DNA from: Actinomycetota bacterium
Lineage (GTDB): Bacteria > Actinomycetota > Humimicrobiia > Humimicrobiales > Humimicrobiaceae
DNA: 10,895 nt
Assembly: GCA_028718045.1 (NCBI GenBank)
Contig: JAQUMQ010000027.1
Location: 1 to 10,895 of the forward strand
Reading direction: 5' to 3'
Shown here in pieces: positions 6,165 to 10,895 of this stretch; position 1 is the first letter of the stretch, and the number at the start of each line of letters is the position of its first letter. A program made the translations under genes and the position numbers. A model generated the notes under the pieces. That model searched no databases. It worked only from the letters and a program-made list of their open reading frames with translations, and was not told the origin of the DNA.

Positions 6165-7460
6165 ATGGGAGATTTTACAGGAATATTGGACATTCATGCA
6201 AGAGAAATACTGGACTCAAGGGGAAATCCGACAATCGAAGTGGAAACATACCTAGATTGTGGTGCAGTGGGAAGATCAGCTGTTCCTTCTGGCGCATCAA
6301 CCGGTCAATTCGAGGCGGTCGAACTTAGGGATGGCGATAAGAAAAGATATATGGGCAAGGGTGTGCTAACTGCGGTAGATAACGTTAATAATTTTATTGC
6401 TCCCGAACTCGAAGGTTTTGATGCTATTGATCAAAGAACGATAGACAAACTAATGATCGATCTTGACGGAACCGAAAATAAAGCTAAATTCGGTGCAAAT
6501 GCAATACTTGGAGTTTCTCTTTCAGTTGCAAAAGCAGCTGCAAATGCACTTGAAATTCCGCTTTATAAATATATCGGCGGAGTAAACGCACATGTCTTGC
6601 CTGTTCCTATGATGAATATATTGAATGGCGGAAAACATGCTGACAGCACGGTTGATTTGCAGGAATTCATGGTAATACCGGTTGGAGCCGGAAACTTTAA
6701 GGAAGCATTAAGAATATGTGCCGAAGTATTTCATACGCTGAAATCGGTTTTGAAAAAGGACGGAATGAATACCGCAGTTGGCGACGAAGGCGGTTTTGCT
6801 CCCAATCTTAAAACCAATGAGGATGCGATAAAATACATAATAAAAGCTATCGAAGAAGCAGGTTATAAGCCAGGAAAAGATGTTTACATTGCCCTTGATC
6901 CTGCCGCAACCGAGCTTTTTAAAGACGGGAAATATAATTTAAAGGGTGAAGGTAAAATTTTAACTCCGCCAGAGATGGTTGATTATTATGCGGCACTTGT
7001 GGATAAGTATCCCATTATTTCAATCGAGGATGGTATGGCAGAAGAGGATTGGGACGGATGGAAAGAAATGACCGACAAACTCGGTAAAAAAATTCAACTG
7101 GTAGGGGATGATTTGTTTGTCACAAACACCAGAAGGCTTGAAAAAGGAATAAAGATGGGAGTCACAAACTCTATTTTGATAAAACTTAACCAGATCGGAA
7201 CCTTGACCGAAACCCTCGAAGCTATCGAGATGGCAAAAAAAGCCGGATACAGTGCGGTTGTTTCACATCGTTCGGGTGAAACGGAAGATACCACGATTTG
7301 CGATGTAGTGGTTGGAACCAATGCCGGGCAGATAAAAACAGGTGCTCCTTCAAGAACGGACAGGGTTTGCAAATATAATCAGCTGATGAGGATAGAGGAA
7401 GAACTCGAAGATGAAGCGGAATATCTTGGACAGGCAGCTTTTTATAATATAAAAAAATAA
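6165..7460 (+). CDS. eno: Enolase (phosphopyruvate hydratase)
   Basis: Cytoplasmic glycolytic enzyme of 431 residues that interconverts 2-phosphoglycerate and phosphoenolpyruvate; the length is standard. All functional residues are in place: SGASTGQFEAVELRD loop (42-56), Glu167 in DLQEF, Glu208 in GDEGGFAPN, metal ligands Asp245 (ALDPAA), Glu288 (SIEDGMAEEDWDGW) and Asp315 (LVGDDLFVTN), Lys340 (LIKLNQIGTLTE), the SHRSGETED loop from 367, and Lys391 (QIKTGAPSRTDR). The start is set by AAAGGA at 6153-6158, 6 nt before ATG. In many Bacillota eno follows gpmI/tpi/pgk; here it stands alone, with about 700 bp free upstream and 510 bp downstream, so it is probably monocistronic. Identification is certain. 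Confidence 0.99.
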   Translation: MGDFTGILDIHAREILDSRGNPTIEVETYLDCGAVGRSAVPSGASTGQFEAVELRDGDKKRYMGKGVLTAVDNVNNFIAPELEGFDAIDQRTIDKLMIDLDGTENKAKFGANAILGVSLSVAKAAANALEIPLYKYIGGVNAHVLPVPMMNILNGGKHADSTVDLQEFMVIPVGAGNFKEALRICAEVFHTLKSVLKKDGMNTAVGDEGGFAPNLKTNEDAIKYIIKAIEEAGYKPGKDVYIALDPAATELFKDGKYNLKGEGKILTPPEMVDYYAALVDKYPIISIEDGMAEEDWDGWKEMTDKLGKKIQLVGDDLFVTNTRRLEKGIKMGVTNSILIKLNQIGTLTETLEAIEMAKKAGYSAVVSHRSGETEDTTICDVVVGTNAGQIKTGAPSRTDRVCKYNQLMRIEEELEDEAEYLGQAAFYNIKK

Positions 7461-7544
7461 GACGCTGCATTATCTTATTAAATAAGGTATCTGAAATGTA
7501 TTGTGTTTAGGATTTAAATTATATATATTTATATGAGTATTTTA

Positions 7545-7582
7545 AGGTTTGCTACGAAAACCTGGTTTTAATTGTTCTTTTT
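7545..7582 (+). terminator. Candidate terminator downstream of enolase
   Basis: AGGTTT (7545-7550) pairs with AAACCT (7558-7563), followed by GGTTTTAATTGTTCTTTTT. The stem is only 6 bp and lies about 85 bp after the stop codon. A closer A+T-rich hairpin at 7471-7489 (TATCTTAT/ATAAGGTA) lacks a T-run. Either could end the eno transcript; neither is strong. Confidence 0.35.
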
Positions 7583-7623
7583 ATATATGAAAATAATTAT
7601 TTAACCATGCCGTTTGTATTGTC

Positions 7624-7652
7624 TTGAGAGTTTGGTTTAAATAATTCATAAT
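7624..7652 (+). promoter_or_regulatory. Candidate promoter of the riboswitch-cobTUS transcript
   Basis: TTGAGA (7624-7629), 17 bp, CATAAT (7647-7652): each hexamer has one mismatch to the sigma-70 consensus. A second choice is TTGTAT (7614-7619), 18 bp, TAAATA (7638-7643), which would start transcription near 7650 and keep all of riboswitch helix P1; the first would start near 7658 and shorten P1 to a few pairs. I cannot decide between them. Confidence 0.45.
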
Positions 7653-7816
7653 TTAAAGGGTTCTTGATCGATCAGATTAATAGGGAAGTTCGTTTAATTC
7701 GAACGCGGGCCCGCCGCTGTTACCGGGGACGAAATCCGATTTATGCCACTGCCATTTTAATGGTGGGAAGGCTTGGAAATTAGTATGATCCGGAAGCCAG
7801 AAGACCTGCCCTTTAA
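7653..7816 (+). ncRNA. Cobalamin (B12) riboswitch aptamer
   Basis: The conserved elements appear in the expected order: closing helix P1 TTAAAGGG (7653-7660) with CCCTTTAA (7809-7816), AATAGGGAA (7679-7687), hairpin GTTCG/CGAAC (7688-7704), GCGGGCCCGCCGCTGT (7705-7720) followed by ACCGGGGACG, the GCCACTG block (7745-7751), a small hairpin CCATT/AATGG, GGGAAGGC (7765-7772), and the 3' B12 box AGCCAGAAGACCTGCC (7795-7810). It binds a cobalamin coenzyme and lies 160 bp upstream of cobT, facing it. Aptamers of this kind repress B12 synthesis and uptake genes when the ligand is abundant. The exact 5' edge is not certain. Confidence 0.95.
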
Positions 7817-7850
7817 TGTAAAACATACACTTACTTCTTCGTGGAAAGAG

Positions 7851-7882
7851 AAGGATTATAAAATAATGGGTTTATAATCCTT
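7851..7882 (+). promoter_or_regulatory. Antiterminator-like hairpin of the B12 switch
   Basis: AAGGATTATAAA (7851-7862) and TTTATAATCCTT (7871-7882) form a perfect 12-bp stem with loop ATAATGGG. Its 3' arm includes AATCCTT (7876-7882), which is also the beginning of the terminator stem, so both cannot form together. A further small stem, CTTCT (7834-7838) with AGAAG (7849-7853), could seal off its 5' arm. The role as antiterminator is inferred from this overlap. Confidence 0.7.
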
Positions 7883-7922
7883 AATACTTCAGCAAACTGA
7901 GGTATTAAGGATTTTTTATTTT
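7876..7922 (+). terminator. Riboswitch-controlled intrinsic terminator before cobT
   Basis: AATCCTTAATACTTCAG (7876-7892) pairs with CTGAGGTATTAAGGATT (7897-7913) over 17 bp with one G-T wobble and loop CAAA; the 3' side runs into TTTTTTATTTT (7912-7922). This is a strong intrinsic terminator located 52 bp before the cobT start and about 60 bp after the aptamer, as expected for transcriptional control by cobalamin. Confidence 0.92.
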
Positions 7923-7974
7923 GCATAAATTTTATAAAAATGACTATAAATAAAAATGACATGAAAGGAAACGG

Positions 7975-9042
7975 ATGGATAGCATAAAAAAGCTTAAATC
8001 TATAACGGACAAGATCGATTGTCCCGAAGAAAAATATTATAAGCTTGCGAAAAAAAAATTGGATAATCTGACCAAACCCATCGGAAGCTTGGGGAGGCTC
8101 GAAGAACTTGCAGTTCAGATTGTCGGAATAACTGCGAATTCAAGACCTTCGCTGGATAAAAAGTACATATTTACGATGGCTGCCGATCATGGAGTTGTGG
8201 ATGAAGGCATAAGTGCGTATCCCAGAGAAGTTACTCTCCAAATGGTTTATAATTTTTTAAATGGAGGCGCTGGCATAAATGTGCTGTCAAGACATGCCGG
8301 AGCTAAAGTCATTGTGGTGGATATGGGTGTCGCTGCTGAGCTTAAAGAAAATCCATTGCTGTTATCAAAAAAAATCGGATACGGGACAAAGAATATGGCA
8401 AAAGGGCCTGCAATGACCAGACAAGAAGCTGCGCAGTCGATAATTGCAGGAATAAATATCGTAGAACAATATGTAAAAAAAGGGGCAGATATCATAGGAA
8501 CGGGTGATATGGGAATAGGCAATACCACTTCAAGTTCGGCAATAGTTTCGGTTGCTGCGGGGGTAGATGTTTGCATGGTTACAGGTTACGGTACCGGTCT
8601 TGACGATAAGGGGCTTAAAAATAAGATTGAGGTGATAAGAAAAGCTATTAAAATTAACGAACCGGATCCGGACGATGGTCTTGATATGCTATCGAAAATC
8701 GGAGGATTTGAAATAGGGGGTATTGCCGGTTTAATAATCGGCGCGGCATTTATGAAAATCCCGGTCGTAATCGATGGATTTATTTCAGGTGCAGGAGCGC
8801 TTATAGCGCAAAAAATCTGCCCTATCTCAAAAGAATATATGATTGCCTCACATCAATCGGTAGAGAAAGGGCATAAGATCATGCTGAAAGTACTTGGTTT
8901 AAAGCCGTTGTTTAATCTCGATATGAGGCTTGGCGAAGGGACGGGTGCGGCTTTGGGCATAAGTCTTGCGGAAGCATCGATTAAGATTTTAAATGAAATG
9001 GCTACTTTCGCCGAAGCCGGTGTTTCGGAAAAAAGTAGTTAA
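7975..9042 (+). CDS. cobT: Nicotinate-nucleotide:dimethylbenzimidazole phosphoribosyltransferase
   Basis: Enzyme of 355 residues (family about 350) that transfers phosphoribose from nicotinate mononucleotide to a lower-ligand base, giving alpha-ribazole phosphate for the nucleotide loop of cobalamin. Family marks: KPIGSLGRLEELA (34-46), AADHGVVDEGISAYP (69-83), GGAGINVLSRHAGA (97-110), VVDMGVA (114-120), GTGDMGIGNTTSSSAI (175-190) and RLGEGTGAALG (318-328), where Glu321 should be the catalytic base equivalent to Glu317 of the Salmonella enzyme. The conserved GxGxMGIGNTT motif has Asp178 where, from memory, Glu is also common. AAAGGA at 7964-7969 precedes the ATG by 5 nt. It is the first gene behind the B12 riboswitch and begins the cobTUS set. 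Base specificity (dimethylbenzimidazole or other) cannot be read. Confidence 0.97.
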   Translation: MDSIKKLKSITDKIDCPEEKYYKLAKKKLDNLTKPIGSLGRLEELAVQIVGITANSRPSLDKKYIFTMAADHGVVDEGISAYPREVTLQMVYNFLNGGAGINVLSRHAGAKVIVVDMGVAAELKENPLLLSKKIGYGTKNMAKGPAMTRQEAAQSIIAGINIVEQYVKKGADIIGTGDMGIGNTTSSSAIVSVAAGVDVCMVTGYGTGLDDKGLKNKIEVIRKAIKINEPDPDDGLDMLSKIGGFEIGGIAGLIIGAAFMKIPVVIDGFISGAGALIAQKICPISKEYMIASHQSVEKGHKIMLKVLGLKPLFNLDMRLGEGTGAALGISLAEASIKILNEMATFAEAGVSEKSS

Positions 9043-9205
9043 TATAGTCGCTTAATGTAGTAAAATATTAAAAAATATATAACAAAGGTTTACGAAATAT
9101 AACAGGAATCTGTAAAATTAAGAATTACTTAAACGGCAGATTAAATGATTACTTAATTAATGGATTAGATGACTTTATAAAACAATAACCAATTAAAATA
9201 AGAAT

Positions 9206-9787
9206 ATGGGATATATATATTTTTTGCTCGGTGGTGCAAGAAGCGGAAAAAGTTCTTATGCGGAAGAACTTGCAAACGAATTGTCTAAAAAAACCGCATA
9301 TATTGCAACGGCAGAAATTATCGATGCCGAAATGCGAAAAAGAGTTGAAATTCATAAGTCGAGAAGACCTGACACATGGATGACTTTTGAGTTTAAAAAC
9401 GGCACTCCTGAATTGAAAGATTATGAAAAAATCTTAAAAGATATAATCCGAAAAGAATACGATGTTGTTTTAATCGACTGCATAACGATTCTTCTTTTTA
9501 GGTTAATCCACAAGCATAAGCTTGATATGCTTGAAATAATCGGAAATGCACTTGAAAAAGAAATCGAAGATGAAGTAAGCGCATTCTTCGGAAAATTTAT
9601 CGGGCTTTCGAAAATAAGCAATCTGAAGTTCATAATCGTTTCAAACGAAGTTGGCATGGGAGTCGTTCCGTATTATCCGCTTGGCAGGATTTTTAGGGAT
9701 TTAATGGGAATGGTAAACAAACAAATTGCTGCAGTTGCAGATGAAGTATATTTTTTTGTAGCTGGATTAAAACAAAAATTAAAATAA
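9206..9787 (+). CDS. cobU: Adenosylcobinamide kinase/guanylyltransferase
   Basis: Bifunctional cytoplasmic enzyme of 193 residues (Salmonella CobU has about 180): phosphorylates adenosylcobinamide and then attaches GMP to give adenosylcobinamide-GDP, the activated substrate of CobS. Visible features: P-loop GGARSGKSS (9-17), YIATAEIIDAEM (32-43), the HKSRRP motif with His50 as the probable GMP-carrying residue (His46 in Salmonella), the strand VVLIDC (87-92), IIVSNEVGMGVVP (143-155) and PLGRIFRDLMGMVNKQIAA (158-176) followed by ADEVYFFVAG. After VLIDC the sequence is ITILLFRL, whereas the family usually has LTLWLxNL; the segment to about 135 is also divergent. The ATG has no good ribosome binding site (AATAAGAA only). 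The 163 bp before it show no clear promoter or terminator, so it is probably transcribed with cobT. Confidence 0.94.
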   Translation: MGYIYFLLGGARSGKSSYAEELANELSKKTAYIATAEIIDAEMRKRVEIHKSRRPDTWMTFEFKNGTPELKDYEKILKDIIRKEYDVVLIDCITILLFRLIHKHKLDMLEIIGNALEKEIEDEVSAFFGKFIGLSKISNLKFIIVSNEVGMGVVPYYPLGRIFRDLMGMVNKQIAAVADEVYFFVAGLKQKLK

Positions 9788-9813
9788 AAAACTTTTAAAG
9801 GTTGATTTGAAAC

Positions 9814-10695
9814 ATGAAAACTTTTTTGAATGCAATAGGTTTTTTAACAATCATAAAGGTTCCGGAAAGGTTTTTCTTAAAAAAACAAAACTTCTGGAAG
9901 ATAACATATTATTTTCCTTTAACAGGAATCCTGATTGGTTTTATATGCGCATTATTTTACTTTGCGGCAAGTTTCGTCATGCCTTCCATTGTATGTGTAA
10001 TTTTAACGATAGGTTTTGAAGTTTTAATTAGCGGTGCCATGCATTTGGACGGATTAAGCGATGCCACCGACGGTATTTTCAGCGGCGAGTCTGATAAAGC
10101 TCAGATACTTAGGATAATGAAAAAGAGCAACATAGGAGCATTTGGGGTACTGGCTTTAATTTTTTTATTTGCACTGAAATTTTCATTTTTTTATGCATTG
10201 ATAGAGATTGGAAGTTCAGACATATATGGAGTTTTAGTATTTATAATTTTTATGCCTGCGTTCGGAAGATGGACAATTAATTATAATTTTAGCAAGTACG
10301 GTAATTTAAGCAGAGAAGGAAGCCTTGCCAAGTCTTTTGTAAACGATGGCAACAAGAAAGTATTTATCGCATCGACGTTTTATCTATTTTGCTTATTTTT
10401 GGCAGCTGTTTTTCTTTTTGGTTTTTTCTTTAAAAATAACTATTTCTTAAATACTTGTGGCTTTACCTTAAAATTTCTTAAAAATTCAAGCATTGATTTT
10501 GATGTATTTTTTATGATGATACCGGTTTTTAAAGTCGTTGCCATTATTTTACTGGTTTATTTTTTTACATGCATATTGGGAAGTTTTTTTGTTAAAAAAA
10601 TAGGAAGTTTATCGGGAGATGCCATAGGAGCTCTTGTGGAAATTATCGAAGTTTTTTATCTTTTTTCATGTTTTACAGTAATAAAATATTTTTGA
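9814..10695 (+). CDS. cobS: Adenosylcobinamide-GDP ribazoletransferase (cobalamin synthase)
   Basis: Integral membrane enzyme of 293 residues that joins adenosylcobinamide-GDP with alpha-ribazole (or its phosphate), the last assembly step of the cobalamin nucleotide loop. The metal-binding family signature HLDGLSDATDG (77-87) is intact and followed by the usual stretch with RIMKKSNIGAFGV (100-112). The C-terminal GDAIGALVEIIEVFYL (268-283) is also characteristic. Several strongly hydrophobic helices lie around 35-72, 111-135, 140-155, 185-210 and 240-262. It is about 40 residues longer than the common size near 250, with extra Phe/Asn/Lys-rich sequence near 205-235. The ATG lies 26 bp after cobU; the nearest ribosome-binding candidate, AAAGG at 9797-9801, is rather distant (12 nt), which suggests weak or coupled initiation. 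Confidence 0.94.
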   Translation: MKTFLNAIGFLTIIKVPERFFLKKQNFWKITYYFPLTGILIGFICALFYFAASFVMPSIVCVILTIGFEVLISGAMHLDGLSDATDGIFSGESDKAQILRIMKKSNIGAFGVLALIFLFALKFSFFYALIEIGSSDIYGVLVFIIFMPAFGRWTINYNFSKYGNLSREGSLAKSFVNDGNKKVFIASTFYLFCLFLAAVFLFGFFFKNNYFLNTCGFTLKFLKNSSIDFDVFFMMIPVFKVVAIILLVYFFTCILGSFFVKKIGSLSGDAIGALVEIIEVFYLFSCFTVIKYF

Positions 10696-10724
10696 AAATC
10701 CAGAAAAATTTTAATTAAAGGCAA

Positions 10725-10771
10725 TATAGCCATAATTATGCATGGCTATGATTTACGGAAATAGTTTTTTA
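10725..10771 (+). terminator. Weak terminator candidate after cobS
   Basis: ATAGCCAT (10726-10733) and ATGGCTAT (10742-10749) form a perfect 8-bp stem with loop AATTATGC. A T-run follows only at 10765-10770, fifteen bases beyond the stem, so it is not a typical intrinsic terminator. It may still mark the end of the cobTUS transcript. Confidence 0.3.
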
Positions 10772-10861
10772 AGTTAAATTGAGTATCATTAAAACATCAA
10801 ACTAAAAATTAAAAAGACGTTATGATATTTTCGAATGTAAAAAATAAACACGAATACCGAT

Positions 10862-10895
10862 ATGGATATAGATGATAAAAAAGAAAGCTACTCCA
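10862..10895 (+). CDS. Possible first codons of the next gene, cut by window end
   Basis: From ATG at 10862 the frame stays open to the window end and reads MDIDDKKESYS. A second ATG at 10872 in another frame reads MIKKKATP and has a weak GGA 5 nt before it. Either, or neither, could be a real start. Too short for any family call. Confidence 0.2.
   Translation, partial: MDIDDKKESYS

Noticed and set aside
7094..7470. - strand open frames across the 3' part of enolase
   Set aside because: Complement of a fully conserved enolase reading frame; no independent evidence of coding.
9122..9156. ATTACTTAA repeated twice in the gap between cobT and cobU
   Set aside because: A 9-bp A+T-only-but-one word recurring in A+T-rich DNA is likely chance; no regulatory layout goes with it.
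1..10895. CRISPR array, tRNA or rRNA genes, phage genes
   Set aside because: No regularly spaced direct repeats with spacers, no tRNA cloverleaf-like or rRNA-conserved sequence, and no phage-type proteins were seen.

Overview
The window is A+T-rich bacterial DNA, about 10.9 kb, with eleven recognisable features of the coding type: ten intact or nearly intact protein genes and one probable transposon-gene relic. The gene content (a DUF4349 lipoprotein, a YtxH-type protein, an AbrB-type regulator, and a MacAB/YknXYZ-like exporter with separate ATPase and permease genes), the base composition and the strong Shine-Dalgarno sites of several genes suggest a low-G+C Bacillota-like or other anaerobic lineage. 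This is an inference; no rRNA or other phylogenetic marker is present except enolase, which I cannot place without a tree.

Region 1 (1-1390, + strand): a membrane-anchored DUF4349 lipoprotein gene followed 6 bp later by a small YtxH-like envelope protein. The short intergenic region behind them holds a perfect-but-one 22-bp tandem repeat and a hairpin plus T-run. Region 2 (1389-5457, - strand): read in transcription order, an AbrB-type regulator, an RND/HlyD-type adaptor with an unusually long coiled-coil hairpin, a LolD/MacB-type ATPase, and a MacB-type FtsX-fold permease. Together the last three would form an ATP-driven envelope exporter. A near-ideal sigma-70 promoter (TTGACA, 16 bp, TATAAT) reads into the regulator, and its leader carries three exact 9-bp-spaced TTCATAT repeats, a plausible operator. 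Region 3 (5458-6164) is about 700 bp without an intact gene; it contains a likely fragment of the 5' end of a tnpB gene on the - strand and an 8-bp inverted repeat.

Region 4 (6165-7460, + strand): a complete enolase gene standing alone, with all catalytic and metal-binding residues. Region 5 (7461-7974): a leader with a clear cobalamin (B12) riboswitch, followed by two strong hairpins that share one arm, which is a readable antiterminator/terminator switch. Region 6 (7975-10695, + strand): cobT, cobU and cobS, the three enzymes that assemble and attach the lower nucleotide loop of cobalamin. The riboswitch would shut these off when B12 is plentiful. No corrin-ring synthesis or B12-transport gene is in the window. 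The last 200 bp hold a small hairpin and possibly the first codons of another gene.

I did not find a convincing wholly new system. The most useful points for a second look are the switch in front of cobT, the repeat array under the abrB-type promoter, the tnpB relic that now carries that promoter, and the long-stalked adaptor.
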